Positions 23,930 to 33,173 of a stretch of DNA of 64,000 nt are shown here, one piece after another. A program made the position numbers and the translations under genes. The notes under the pieces were generated by a model. That model ran no database searches and had not been told where the DNA came from. It saw only the letters and a list, made by a program, of their open reading frames with translations. The DNA is taken from contig OX442314.1 in the NCBI GenBank assembly GCA_949358305.1, positions 48,430,581-48,494,580 of the forward strand. The letters run 5' to 3'. The number at the start of each line of letters is the position of its first letter. The first letter of the stretch is position 1. This DNA comes from Strigamia acuminata (taxonomy: Eukaryota; Arthropoda; Chilopoda; Geophilomorpha; Linotaeniidae).

Positions 23930-24180
23930 TTTGCAATTATTTCTTATTTTAATTAAAATTCAATTCATTTGTAAATAAATGTATTAAGATTTTTTAATAA
24001 AAAAGTCAATTGAAATGTTTAATAGGAAATGTAAAATGTCTAATTCATTTCATTTACAAATAAATGTATTAAGAATTTTTACATTTCCTATTAAACATTT
24101 CAATTGACTTTTTTATTAAAAAATCTTAATACATTTATCTGCAAATAAATTGAATTATCTTTATTTGACCTAAAAACAAT
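23930..24180. repeat. Subterminal AT-rich repeat resembling the inverse of the right end
   Basis: Words such as AAATGTTTAATAGGAAATGT resemble, in inverted orientation, the 64-bp repeats at 39396-39640. The same block also forms a local palindrome (23955-24055 against 24060-24160). Likely decayed inner inverted repeats. Confidence 0.5.
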
Positions 24181-25117
24181 TTCATTTTAAATAAAAATTC
24201 AATTGCCCCTGGGGAAATTTTTTTTATTCACAAATGAAATGTGACCTAGTTGAAAGACCAGTTTAATTGCAAAAGAGTTGAAATGTATTAACACAATTTA
24301 AAATGAGAATTCGTTTGATTTTTTTGTCCTGTGTGTTGTTATTAATTCCTTATTTTAATTCTATTTACAAAAAAAAAAAATAAAACTTATTTTTAAATAA
24401 GAAAAAGTTAATTGAAAGAAAGTTTTTATTTGTTAATAGATATTAAAGTTGGAATTTATTAAACCAATTTAAAAATGAAATGGAATTAGAATTAAAACTA
24501 TCCATTAGAAAAAATCAAATGAATTCTCATTTGATTCTTTTTAATTCCATTTTAACTTTTATAATTAATAATTTTCATTTACAAATGAAAATTTTATTCC
24601 TTCTAAGTAATGGAACTTTCCAAAACCAGCTGTGTTAAAAGTAAGCCATGTGACAGCATGTAATATATCTTGTAGGAAAAACGGATATGTGATCAAACAA
24701 ACAAATTGATAAACATTTATCAAAACAAAAAAAAAAAACAAAAAAAAAAATGTTAAACAGTCGAATGAAAATATTTTTTTCCTCACCAGCAATTAAATTT
24801 CCCCCCGAAGGCTTTTGCTCTTTAAAAACAAAAATAGCCTTTAGAGATTTTTTTTTAATGAGTCAGAAAAACAGGTTTTCAAAGTGACTCAATCAGAAAT
24901 AAATGAATAATAAATTGTAAAGAAAAATAATTTTATTCAGCTTTTAATTAAAAATTCTTTTACACATTTTATTTGTTTTTCAAAATTTTTTTTTTACATT
25001 GACAAACGAGTTAGCAGAACAGGGGGCACTGCAATGATTACATACGTCACAATTAAACAAGACACTGTTAAATGAATGGCGTAAGAATGCTCTAGTATGT
25101 TCATAAAACTCCATTTT

Positions 25118-25411
25118 TTATAAACATTCCTTCTCTTCATCAAAAAAATCTATATCCTTAATTTTCTTGCCCGGAATAATTTGATACAACTGCCTTATGT
25201 GTACTCTTGTTTCTGAGTTGAGAGAATCATGTATTATTCTTGCTCTTCTTTTTATTATTTTGCTTAGTTCAGGAAATTGTCCATCAATGCGAAATACAAA
25301 TGCAAAATTATTTATATCTGTAATTTCAGCCCCCCATCTACTTATAAGTTCAAAGATTATTTGCAGTAATATTTTCTCACTTTTTTCATAAGTTGCACAA
25401 AAAAATTCCAT
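25118..25411 (-). CDS. Polinton ORF of unknown function (97 aa)
   Basis: Begins MEFFCATYEKSEKILLQ and ends DFFDEEKECL. Mixed alpha/beta-looking, charged, no signal peptide or membrane segment. It lies leftmost in the leftward cluster, 400 bp beyond the next ORF. No recognised family. Coding is plausible because the region is otherwise stop-rich AT sequence. Confidence 0.45.
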   Translation of the reverse strand: MEFFCATYEKSEKILLQIIFELISRWGAEITDINNFAFVFRIDGQFPELSKIIKRRARIIHDSLNSETRVHIRQLYQIIPGKKIKDIDFFDEEKECL

Positions 25412-25810
25412 GTTATTCAGCTGAGAAATAATTTATTTTTAATTGAAAATTTAATTAAAATGATGTTTACATACTATATTTTTAATTTATTTTTAATTGA
25501 AAATTTATTTAAAAGCAATTTTATTTATATTTTTTAAAATTTATTTATTTATTATGCATTTGCCGGATGAGTCACGCTGCTTTAATATAATTACATGGTC
25601 ACGTGTTTTGAATTAAATCAGGTGTTTATTCACATATTCATTTTTATTTCCAGATTTAATATGTGAAATATAATTTGTAATTACACCCAATTAATCAAAA
25701 GACTATTTCCTTATTCAGAGAAAAAACAGTAAAATTAACAATATAAATATTATTTTAAAAACTTGTGATAATTAATTACATAATGCCGCATTATATATAT
25801 AGAGTAGCAT

Positions 25811-26092
25811 TTAGCCGAATAAATGACTTATTTCAGCCAATTCCTGGATTTCGGCGATAGTTACATTGTCGTGTACGTATTTGACGTGTTCAATATTCTC
25901 ACTGGAAAATCTACCAAGTTTCTCCACCAGAGTTTGAATCTTGATCTGAAATGCCGGTCGCCACAAAAGTAACGAATCGGTTCTCTGATCTATTGAGCCT
26001 CCATAATTAACCAAAAGGAATAATGATAAATGTTTCAAAATTATTTTCCTTTCATCGGTAGTTTTGTTCTGTTGGAGTTGAAAGAGATACAT
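25811..26092 (-). CDS. Polinton ORF of unknown function (93 aa)
   Basis: Begins MYLFQLQQNKTTDERKI; contains FLLVNYGGSIDQRTDSLLLW and a helical, acidic end. No recognised family. It lies downstream of the leftward protease gene in the same orientation and may be read from the same transcript. Confidence 0.45.
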   Translation of the reverse strand: MYLFQLQQNKTTDERKIILKHLSLFLLVNYGGSIDQRTDSLLLWRPAFQIKIQTLVEKLGRFSSENIEHVKYVHDNVTIAEIQELAEISHLFG

Positions 26093-26325
26093 TTAATTCT
26101 TTTCTTTCTCAAATTGAAGTGAATATAATAATGTTGCTTTTTTATATATAGAAAATTTTTGTTACGGTTTCATTTTTTGATTTGACACGGACTTTAACAC
26201 ATGCCCGTGCTTGTTTGCAGACTTTCCGCAAGGTTTTGTGCGAATCTTTGTTGATTTCAAATTAGGATTGTTTTAACTTCTTAAATAATTTCATTTTTTT
26301 GAGAAAAATGGAAATTGGGTTTACT

Positions 26326-26745
26326 TTACAACAACTCAAGATTATTCATTCCTCGAATGATTTTAATGATTGTATTCTGCCTGAGATTAAGATTGGCTGC
26401 TAAATAGAGCGCAAAGAGGCAAAACATCCCGCAAGAATCCTCTTTTGTCAACGAATACATTTCTTTTGTAGCATAATCTAGGGTAACGTCTCTTCCGACA
26501 AAATCAATGATCTCTTTAGGTGGAACGTTTCCCAAATTATCAAAGTATATGCCTCTGTCATTGCAAAGATACAAGCTGACCCAATGGGTACCACCACCCG
26601 TCGATGGGTCTAAATTGATGACGAAGCTTTCATTCTTGCCCCGGTGATTCGCGAGCGGTTTCAAGCAATCGATGAGCAACACGTTGTTGAAGTGAGCGAT
26701 ACGTAGTTTATTCTTCGCCCAGTTGTAAATTTCCACGTTATTCAT
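26326..26745 (-). CDS. Adenain-like cysteine protease 1 (139 aa)
   Basis: C5-type maturation proteases cleave capsid precursors in adenovirus-like virions. The catalytic His is in GGTHWVSLY (H54), Asp/Asn-type partner in IYFDNLG (D69) and nucleophile in DSCGMFCL (C105). At the oxyanion position seven residues before the Cys, where adenain and the second protease here have Gln, this protein has Ser (S98). The start overlaps the integrase stop as ATGA, implying coupled translation. It sits in the leftward module with integrase, not with the capsid genes. The missing Gln raises the possibility of altered or lost activity; this is inference from a hand alignment. Confidence 0.85.
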   Translation of the reverse strand: MNNVEIYNWAKNKLRIAHFNNVLLIDCLKPLANHRGKNESFVINLDPSTGGGTHWVSLYLCNDRGIYFDNLGNVPPKEIIDFVGRDVTLDYATKEMYSLTKEDSCGMFCLFALYLAANLNLRQNTIIKIIRGMNNLELL

Positions 26746-27695
26746 TTTTTAATGTCGATGAGATCATCCACCCATGAATTATGCTTCTGATCGTAGCCGA
26801 CCCATTTCACTAGGTACTTCCATGATCCATCGCTGTTTTTCTTTTTTCTAATGACTTTCTCGATCAAGTAGGGATCATCTACCCTGGTTTCAGTTTTTTG
26901 GAGTTCTTCACGGTAAAAGGAACCTTCGATCGATTCTCCCAAACTGTCTTTCAATTTGAAAATTGGAGGTTCATACGTCGTGTCCACTTTATCAATTGTA
27001 AAGATTTCATTAGTCCAATTTTGCAAAAACCCTTTGTCAAATATGGATTTGGATTTGGAAATACGCACTCGGTCGCCCACTTTGAATTTAGGCTTGGACG
27101 TTGCTGGTTCGGGAAGTAATTTTAGTCTGAGCGCCTTTTCATGTTTGGGAGCCACATCTTTGGGTTTCATGTTGGTCGTACGGTGAACCGAAGAGTTATA
27201 ACGGGTCATCAATTGGGGTAAGATAGTAATCCAATTCCTCGAACCTTTCAAAGTAAAATGCCTGTACATGCGCTCTTTGAGCGTGCGATTGAACCGCTCG
27301 ACCATGCTCGCTTTCAACGGCGAGTGTGTGGAAAAATGGTTGATGTTGAACTTTTTGACCAGTGCCTTGAAATGGGAATTGTAGAATTCTTTCCCCCAAT
27401 CGGATGCCATGTTGACCGGCCCCTTATTCCCCGCTTTGACAAGCACCTTTTCAAATGCAGCGGTTACGTCTTTGCCAGTCTTTGATTTGATGGGAACCGC
27501 ATACGCATATTTAGAGAACGCATCTATAACCGTTAATAAGTATTTATAACCTTTGTTTACACGGGAAAAAGGTATCAATTCGACTAAATCGATCTGCCAT
27601 AAGTCGTTGATTGCAAAAGATACGACCGGACGTCTGACGTAATGCCTACGTGCCGGCTTATGTAATTCAGATACCAGTTGTTCTATGTCAGGCAT
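26742..27695 (-). CDS. Polinton retroviral-type integrase with chromodomain (about 317 aa)
   Basis: Inserts element DNA into the genome, making the 6-bp TSD. The rve core shows DLWQIDLVEL, ASDWGKEFYN and SMVERFNRTLKE, the D,D,E triad. An SH3-like segment follows, with FKVGDRVRISK. The C-terminus has a chromodomain (YLIEKVIRKKKNSDG, YLVKWVGYDQKHNSW), which in related integrases directs insertion to modified histones. The start chosen is the ATG at 27695 right after a T17 run (27695-27711 on plus); the frame is also open upstream into the PLA2-like region through five Lys codons. Confidence 0.9.
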   Translation of the reverse strand: MPDIEQLVSELHKPARRHYVRRPVVSFAINDLWQIDLVELIPFSRVNKGYKYLLTVIDAFSKYAYAVPIKSKTGKDVTAAFEKVLVKAGNKGPVNMASDWGKEFYNSHFKALVKKFNINHFSTHSPLKASMVERFNRTLKERMYRHFTLKGSRNWITILPQLMTRYNSSVHRTTNMKPKDVAPKHEKALRLKLLPEPATSKPKFKVGDRVRISKSKSIFDKGFLQNWTNEIFTIDKVDTTYEPPIFKLKDSLGESIEGSFYREELQKTETRVDDPYLIEKVIRKKKNSDGSWKYLVKWVGYDQKHNSWVDDLIDIKK

Positions 27696-28183
27696 TTTTT
27701 TTTTTTTTTTTAGTCCCATTCCCAGTTTAAGTTTGGTATTGAACGTTGCTTTGATTGCTTTGGCGGCTAATTTTGTGCTTAAACTGACTGTTGGATCGGA
27801 GATGATTAAAACACATGCTTCGACCAACTTTCTGTCTGCTTCGTGTCTGGCTTCTAAGTTCTGATTTATGTAAGCAATGTCGTGCAGCTTGCACGCTTCA
27901 TCCAATGGGTTTATGCCTTTATCACCTCTAGCTAAACGCTTATCTAATTTTGTGCCTGGACCGCAATAATTGTACCCAGGGATATGCATTTCTACCGGTA
28001 ATTTATTGATTAGTTTATTCAAAAGTCCTTTTCCGGTTGCTGGAGATTTTTTTTTTTTATGAACTGATATTTCAAGGTCCCGCATGCCAAGCATTTACCT
28101 CTTTTGTAGGCTCTGTTGTTTTTAGTGACTCCCATTTCCAACGTGCCGGTAGGAGTAGACTTTTTACATTTAACGCAAAACAT
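27696..28183 (-). CDS. Phospholipase-A2-like domain protein with probable upstream zinc ribbon (frame break at A12)
   Basis: The 28094-27696 reading contains IPGYNYCGPGTKLD, the calcium-loop signature YCGPG, and DEACKLHDIAY, the catalytic His-Asp pair. These resemble the secreted-PLA2 fold used by parvovirus VP1 and reported in adintoviruses to breach endosomal membranes. Upstream, 28183-28059 on the minus strand starts with ATG and encodes two Cys-X2-Cys pairs about 28 residues apart, a zinc-ribbon-like unit. That segment is one base out of frame with the PLA2 part across a 12-base homopolymer (28047-28058). The break could be real decay, programmed slippage, or a miscounted homopolymer. The PLA2 frame then runs into integrase through a second run of 17; I treat it as a separate gene. 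Confidence 0.72.
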
Positions 28184-28219
28184 GTTTGTCTTCTTTTTTT
28201 TATTACGGGAATATAAAAA
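28184..28219. promoter_or_regulatory. 36-bp divergent intergenic spacer
   Basis: Separates the leftward zinc-ribbon/PLA2 start from the rightward ATPase start. It is T-rich and ends in TATAAAAAATG on the plus strand. It must lie between two opposing transcription units, so it is a candidate bidirectional promoter or part of one; no specific motif is established. Confidence 0.4.
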
Positions 28220-28897
28220 ATGAATGTCATAAATTTTGACACGGGGCGTTTGGATAAATGTGATAAGTCGATTCTGCCAAAAAACATAAGATGCATCATG
28301 TGTGGCCCGGCTGAATGTGGGAAAACGAATCTGTTGCTAAACTTCCTGCACTGGTTACGATTTGACAAGCTGATGGTGTTTTCTAAAACTTTATTTCAAC
28401 CAAAATACGAGCGGTTAAGAGAGTTGTTCGAGGATCTAGAATCGGAATTGGGCGAACAGGTAGCTCATTTCTTCCCGAGCAACGAAGATGTGCCGTCTCC
28501 CGAACAACTTTTTGATAAAACTGTGAACAAGTCTATTTTTGTGTTTGACGATGTGATGACCGACAAGCAACATAATATTGAGAAATATTTTGCCCAGGGC
28601 CGTCATAGTAACGTAGACTCTTTTTACTTGTGTCAGACTTATAGTCGGATCCCAAAACAGGTGATAAGAGACAATGCCAATTTAATAATCATGTTCAGAC
28701 AAGACGAAAGAAACATGAAACACGTTTTTGACAACCATGTTGGAACGGACATGACGTACGTTCGATTCAGAGACATGTGTAAGTCGTGTTGGGACGATGA
28801 TACGTTCGGCTTTCTCACGATAGACAAGACCAAGTCTATGTCGAGCGAGAGATATAAAAATAAATTTTCCCCATTTTTAAAAAATGAACATGAATAA
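28220..28897 (+). CDS. A32/FtsK-HerA-type genome-packaging ATPase (225 aa)
   Basis: Pumps DNA into the capsid. Walker A is GPAECGKT (residues 29-36) and Walker B is SIFVFDDVMTD (D110, D111). Downstream come the Gln/Asn-containing QTYSRIPKQVIRDN, an expected sensor region, and DTFGFLTIDKTKS near the C-terminus. Length is normal for Polinton ATPases. First gene of the rightward block; its end overlaps the next ORF by 14 bases. Confidence 0.9.
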   Translation: MNVINFDTGRLDKCDKSILPKNIRCIMCGPAECGKTNLLLNFLHWLRFDKLMVFSKTLFQPKYERLRELFEDLESELGEQVAHFFPSNEDVPSPEQLFDKTVNKSIFVFDDVMTDKQHNIEKYFAQGRHSNVDSFYLCQTYSRIPKQVIRDNANLIIMFRQDERNMKHVFDNHVGTDMTYVRFRDMCKSCWDDDTFGFLTIDKTKSMSSERYKNKFSPFLKNEHE

Positions 28898-30017
28898 ACA
28901 ACAGCGTGGAAATTACGAGAAATTAAAACAGAGCTTGAAAAAAAAGTTTCTACAAGATAAGTTAAACAGAGGATCCGAAGATGAAGCGCTCGGTGCATTC
29001 TTCAAACCGGTAACTGCCGCATTGCATAGCCTGCCGCAGCAGCAGCAAGTATCTCCACCCCAACCCATGTCTTTCAAACCGTCACCTTCCACTACCGTTA
29101 AAAGCGAGCCTGAGAAGACAATGTCAAAAATGGATATAGAGACACCCGTCAGAAATTGGGAAAATGCATCCATTAAAAGACAGTTCTTACGCCAAAGCTT
29201 GTCCTCTAGTCATCGTGGAACTCCTCAAAGTTTAGTTGATCACGATGAAGAGAACAATACATCACTTCGAAGTGTGGAAGAAGAAGAAGCAAATCTTGGT
29301 GACGATGCTGATGCTGATGATGTTTCTGATAAATATCGCACGGAAGTACGTAGAAGTCTCGAATGGAAAAAGAAAGAAACAGATTCGGAAGACACGTATC
29401 TGCAATCTTTTATAAGTTATTATTCTGCAAATGCGGGTAATATAGACCGTGTGTTTGGAATCAGATTTGATACTAAAGACTTAAAATTTAAAATAGGAGT
29501 CGAAGAAGTTACATTAATCCCGGATCATATTTCTGTAAGAAATAAAACATACAGATTCGATAAAGAATTAAAGGATTTCCTCTTGAACAAAATTCCAGCA
29601 TTGGATCCATATCAGAATCAGAAGGCATTAAATAATTATGCCGACATTCTAATCAAAACTAAAGCATTATTTAGTCGTCATGATCCAGCAACTAATAGGC
29701 CAAAATCTTCTAAAGGAGAGAAGTATCTGAAAGTGATTAAACCAATTTGGCAACACTACAAAAAACATCAAGCACAATATCTACAATCGGGCCAAGGCAT
29801 TACAAAAACGTTTCGTCCGCAGAACTCCGTAGACTACAAGTATTACAACAACCCGGACGAATTAATAGACAGGCTGCGATTGTTGCATGCATCACGGGAT
29901 GCTGGAAACCAGTCTCACGACAACGAAATTGTGGAAATACTTATGGAACTGAAAGAGGAAAGAATCCTCGATAAAACCAAGTTTGAAAACATGCGAAAGA
30001 AAATTCTCGCGAATTAA
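28884..30017 (+). CDS. Polinton protein with DUF8207-like C-terminus (377 aa)
   Basis: N-terminus is basic and coiled (NKQQRGNYEKLKQSLKKKF), followed by a low-complexity Gln/Pro/Ser linker and an acidic patch (EEEEANLGDDADADD). The conserved-looking C-terminal part has NPDELIDRLRLLHASRDAGN and NEIVEILMELKEERIL, a pattern I associate with a domain common in arthropod Polintons (DUF8207). Function is unknown. It overlaps the ATPase gene and precedes the penton candidate, so a structural or assembly role is likely. Family assignment is from memory and moderate. Confidence 0.65.
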   Translation: MNMNKQQRGNYEKLKQSLKKKFLQDKLNRGSEDEALGAFFKPVTAALHSLPQQQQVSPPQPMSFKPSPSTTVKSEPEKTMSKMDIETPVRNWENASIKRQFLRQSLSSSHRGTPQSLVDHDEENNTSLRSVEEEEANLGDDADADDVSDKYRTEVRRSLEWKKKETDSEDTYLQSFISYYSANAGNIDRVFGIRFDTKDLKFKIGVEEVTLIPDHISVRNKTYRFDKELKDFLLNKIPALDPYQNQKALNNYADILIKTKALFSRHDPATNRPKSSKGEKYLKVIKPIWQHYKKHQAQYLQSGQGITKTFRPQNSVDYKYYNNPDELIDRLRLLHASRDAGNQSHDNEIVEILMELKEERILDKTKFENMRKKILAN

Positions 30018-30044
30018 AAAAAAGTAATAATAATCGTGATTACC

Positions 30045-30806
30045 ATGTCTATCGTACTAAGCAGTACGAAATCGGATTTCCTCACTACTTTTAGCTCACC
30101 TTTAATTTTGGGTGACGACGAATACGAATTGGGATTAGTGAGCCTCGAGACATTTTACACAATGCCAAATATAACCGAGGACAACAACGTGTTCAAATAC
30201 TACACTGTTGAAGTAGATGTGAACGTCCCCGCTCGTATTATAGGTACGCTCAACTACGACATCATCGTTCCCGTGGGTTGTTACAAACTTGCCGACATTA
30301 TCTCGTACATACATACCGAAATGAAATCCAGAGGACACTGGAATATGAAAGACGACGCACCTTTCATCGACATCGTGGCCAATTATAATACTCTGTCCAC
30401 GACATTAGTGATTAGCGATGCCAGTTACGGGGCCAATTTTTCGGAAAATAGAAGTATGGCTAAATTATTCGGTCTCAAAACAAAGAAATACGGTGTAGGT
30501 AGAAGCGAATCCATTAATCCGGTGAACATTTTTCACATTAACACTATCCTGGTCCATTGTGATCTTATTACCGACTCTTATAAAAACGAGAAGACGGCTC
30601 CGATCATATACGCATTTTTTCCTAATGTCCCGCCAGGCTTCAAAATAGTAGAAATGCCGTATAACATAGTTTACTTGCCGGTGAAAAATCAATCTAAAAT
30701 ACACGAAGTCAGGATCTGGTTGACCGATCAAGACGATAAACCACTGAATCTGAGAGGAGAAATTTTTACTACACGTTTACACTTACGAAAATTAATTAAA
30801 GCGTAA
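30045..30806 (+). CDS. Penton-like minor capsid protein (253 aa)
   Basis: Begins MSIVLSSTKSDFLTTFSSPL; the start is the ATG at 30045, since the upstream in-frame open codon is GTG. Beta-rich sequence, with strands such as YELGLVSLETFYTMPNI and YNIVYLPVKNQ, and no charged helices, consistent with a single jelly roll. Position between the ATPase and the major capsid gene matches the known Polinton minor capsid gene (PX type). Five copies would occupy each vertex. Assigned by order and composition; a fold search would confirm. Confidence 0.75.
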   Translation: MSIVLSSTKSDFLTTFSSPLILGDDEYELGLVSLETFYTMPNITEDNNVFKYYTVEVDVNVPARIIGTLNYDIIVPVGCYKLADIISYIHTEMKSRGHWNMKDDAPFIDIVANYNTLSTTLVISDASYGANFSENRSMAKLFGLKTKKYGVGRSESINPVNIFHINTILVHCDLITDSYKNEKTAPIIYAFFPNVPPGFKIVEMPYNIVYLPVKNQSKIHEVRIWLTDQDDKPLNLRGEIFTTRLHLRKLIKA

Positions 30807-30816
30807 TTAAAAAAAC

Positions 30817-30978
30817 ATGCCGTTAATTTTTAATAAGAACGTAACGGCAAGTAATACCCCCAGCACCAGCTCCAACACTGCCACTGTCAAGACACCCTCG
30901 TCGATTAGAGGTGGAAATATAAAAATTATAAAGTCTTCGATACGGCCAGATAATCGAGAATATATAAATTCTTTTTAA
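30817..30978 (+). CDS. Small Polinton ORF (53 aa)
   Basis: Starts MPLIFNKNVTASN, Thr/Ser-rich in the middle and basic near SIRGGNIKIIKSSIRP. It lies only 10 bases after the penton stop and in the same direction, so it is probably translated from the same transcript. No recognised family. Confidence 0.5.
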   Translation: MPLIFNKNVTASNTPSTSSNTATVKTPSSIRGGNIKIIKSSIRPDNREYINSF

Positions 30979-31182
30979 AAAAAATATATATTAAGTAATT
31001 AATTAAATACCGTGATTCTTTTTAAAAAAAATATATATTAAGTAATTAATTAAGTAATTCTCTTTTAAAAAATATATATATATTAAGTAATTAATTAAGT
31101 AATTCTTTTTAAAAAAATATATATATTAAGTAATTAATTAAGTAATTCTTTTTAAAAAAAATATATATATTAAGTAATTAAA
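30966..31182. repeat. AT-rich tandem repeat before the major capsid gene
   Basis: Five copies of a unit of about 44-46 bp made of TTCTTTTTAAAAAAAATATA then ATTAAGTAATTAATTAA. It fills the whole 215-bp gap between the small ORF and the capsid start. Could be a promoter or insulator for the abundant capsid transcript; that role is inference. Confidence 0.8.
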
Positions 31183-31193
31183 AAATAGCAACG

Positions 31194-32513
31194 ATGCAAG
31201 TCTCCGAGAATTATTTGGATGTCGAACAACCATTCGTCGTCGATGAATCTGTTAATGCCTACAACTACCACGAATATTATCCTATTATAGGAACTAATTT
31301 AAATAATGTGAATTCCGAAATTCGATTAATCATTCAAAACGAAGATGTATGGACTCACCCTCATAAACGTTACGTCTGCATAACAGGAAGATTAGTGAAA
31401 GCGGATGGTACAGACCTTATCGCTCAAGCTGATGAACAAGACCATATAATAACGTTAGGAAATAACTTTATGCCATTTTTGTTCAGCAACATGAAATATC
31501 ACATAGGTGATAAATTAATAGACGAAATAAATTATCCGGGTTATGCTACCACTATTAAGGGCTTACTAACGTACAAACAGCTCCAAAATTCGAGCGGAAA
31601 TATGGGATGGATAGTAGATCATCACAAGGGCGAAGCATCAGATACTCTTAATCCCGCTTTTCTAGAACGTAGAATATTTTACAACATAATGCCAACGCCC
31701 AAAGGATCGTTCTCTTTGTTAGTACCGTTAACACATTTAATGGGATTTTTCGAAGACTATACGAAAATCATATATGGTGCCAAACAAGTTTTGACCTTAA
31801 TGCGAACTCACGACAACGATGCCATTTTTAAAGCGATACAGTCCGGTCCCGCCCCAAAAGTAAACACCCCCGTTGGAAAAATTATCATCGAACAGTTATA
31901 TTGGTTGATGCCGCACGTCTTACCGTCCGATATCCAAAAGAATAGATTACTCACTGCCATAGATAGAGGGGTGAACGTTCCATTAGCTTTTCGACATTGG
32001 TCGTTCGAAATGACAGACGTGCCACAAAGTAAGGAACACGCGTGGAGAGTGGTAACAACCAGCACGTCAGAAAAACCACGTTACATCATCGTGGCTTTAC
32101 AAACGAATAAAAGAGACGACCAATTAAAAAATCCAGCCACATTTGATAACTGCAATGTAACGGAAGTTCATGCCTACTTAAATTCGGAACGATATCCTTA
32201 TCTGGACAGTAACAATGATTTTAAGAAAGCCAATTTCTGTAAATTCTTAGAAAGTTGCATTCAATTTAGAAAAGACTATTACGGTGCCGACGATTTACCG
32301 TTTAATACTTTCGAGTACGGAAATATATACCCGCTCATCGTAATAGATTGCACGAAACAAAGCGAAAGAATGAAAACCGGAATAATGGACGTGCAAATAA
32401 AAATGAAATTTGCGGAAACCGTTCCTGCCGACACTAAAGCCTACGCTTTGATAATAAGCGATAGACTAATGACTATGAAATTAGACAAGGGTAAAATCGA
32501 AGTATTATATTAG
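31194..32513 (+). CDS. Hexon-like major capsid protein (439 aa)
   Basis: Double-jelly-roll capsid protein of Polinton/adintovirus type (PY). Features include EQPFVVDESVNAYNYHEYYP near the start, GNNFMPFLFSNMKYHIGDKLIDEI (long strand-rich block), a mid-protein RRIFYNIMPTPKGSFSLLVP and a C-terminal LIISDRLMTMKLDKGKIE. Length is within the usual range for Polintons. It forms trimers that tile the icosahedral shell. The ORF has no breaks. Confidence 0.88.
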   Translation: MQVSENYLDVEQPFVVDESVNAYNYHEYYPIIGTNLNNVNSEIRLIIQNEDVWTHPHKRYVCITGRLVKADGTDLIAQADEQDHIITLGNNFMPFLFSNMKYHIGDKLIDEINYPGYATTIKGLLTYKQLQNSSGNMGWIVDHHKGEASDTLNPAFLERRIFYNIMPTPKGSFSLLVPLTHLMGFFEDYTKIIYGAKQVLTLMRTHDNDAIFKAIQSGPAPKVNTPVGKIIIEQLYWLMPHVLPSDIQKNRLLTAIDRGVNVPLAFRHWSFEMTDVPQSKEHAWRVVTTSTSEKPRYIIVALQTNKRDDQLKNPATFDNCNVTEVHAYLNSERYPYLDSNNDFKKANFCKFLESCIQFRKDYYGADDLPFNTFEYGNIYPLIVIDCTKQSERMKTGIMDVQIKMKFAETVPADTKAYALIISDRLMTMKLDKGKIEVLY

Positions 32514-32516
32514 ATT

Positions 32517-32700
32517 TTAAAATAATATATACGTATATAAAATATATATAAATATATATAATATATAATATATATATAATATATATATATATATAATATA
32601 TATATATATATAATATATATATAATATATATAATATATAATATATAATATATATAAATAAATATATATAAAATAATATATACGTATATAAAAAAAGAAAT
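32517..32700. repeat. TA-rich microsatellite
   Basis: Almost pure TATATA/ATAATA sequence between the major capsid gene and the next ORF. ORFs read from it are spurious. Confidence 0.9.
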
Positions 32701-32705
32701 AAAAA

Positions 32706-33173
32706 ATGTATAAGATACATAAAGTGAATCTATCTCCGAATCAACAACGAAAAATATCCAAGTCTGTCAAAAAAAAGATACCCTTGCATTTAAGATTGAA
32801 ATACGAACAATTAAACGGCAATCATGGCTTGTCTCTTACGGATAGACAAATAAACAAGATCAAAAAAGCCGGTTCTAAAAAGAAAGGCATGACTTTGAGT
32901 ATACCTTCGAATCAAATTAAACAATCTGGCGGATTTTTCCCTTTATTACTTCCACTATTGGGGGCTTTAGGCGGTCTCGCTGGCGGTGCGGCAGGAATTG
33001 CCAAAGCTGTCGATGAGGCAAAAACCAACAAGAGAATGCTCGATGAGACAAAACGTCATAATGCAGTTTCAGAAGGTAAAGGAATGCAATTCGCAAAAAA
33101 AAAATCGCGGAAACGCAAGTCTGGAAAAGGTTTTTACTTGAAACCTTACGGCTCACTGGTGACAAAAAAATAA
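32706..33173 (+). CDS. Small basic protein with Gly/Leu hydrophobic core, adenovirus pX/pVI-like (155 aa)
   Basis: Lys/Arg-rich N-terminus, then GGFFPLLLPLLGALGG and a Gly/Ala helix (about residues 74-102), then a basic tail ending KGFYLKPYGSLVTKK. Adenoviruses and adintoviruses have a similar core protein with a Gly-rich hydrophobic segment that binds DNA or disrupts membranes after protease cleavage. It directly precedes protease 2, which may process it. Assigned by composition and position. Confidence 0.65.
   Translation: MYKIHKVNLSPNQQRKISKSVKKKIPLHLRLKYEQLNGNHGLSLTDRQINKIKKAGSKKKGMTLSIPSNQIKQSGGFFPLLLPLLGALGGLAGGAAGIAKAVDEAKTNKRMLDETKRHNAVSEGKGMQFAKKKSRKRKSGKGFYLKPYGSLVTKK

Larger units (their letters stand above)
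23033..25117. other. Polinton left non-coding region
   Basis: Very AT-rich, with no supported ORF. Contains the 32-bp tandem array, then palindromic and subterminal-repeat-like sequence around 23930-24180. Confidence 0.6.

Noticed and set aside
26742-28094. A genuine 450-aa PLA2-integrase fusion protein
   Set aside because: The join is only a Lys run encoded by a 17-base homopolymer, with an ATG immediately after it; two genes are more likely, though the fusion cannot be excluded.
28072-28368. 98-codon minus-strand ORF over the ATPase start
   Set aside because: Mostly antisense to the packaging ATPase; the coding signal on this strand lies in a different frame (zinc-ribbon segment from 28183).
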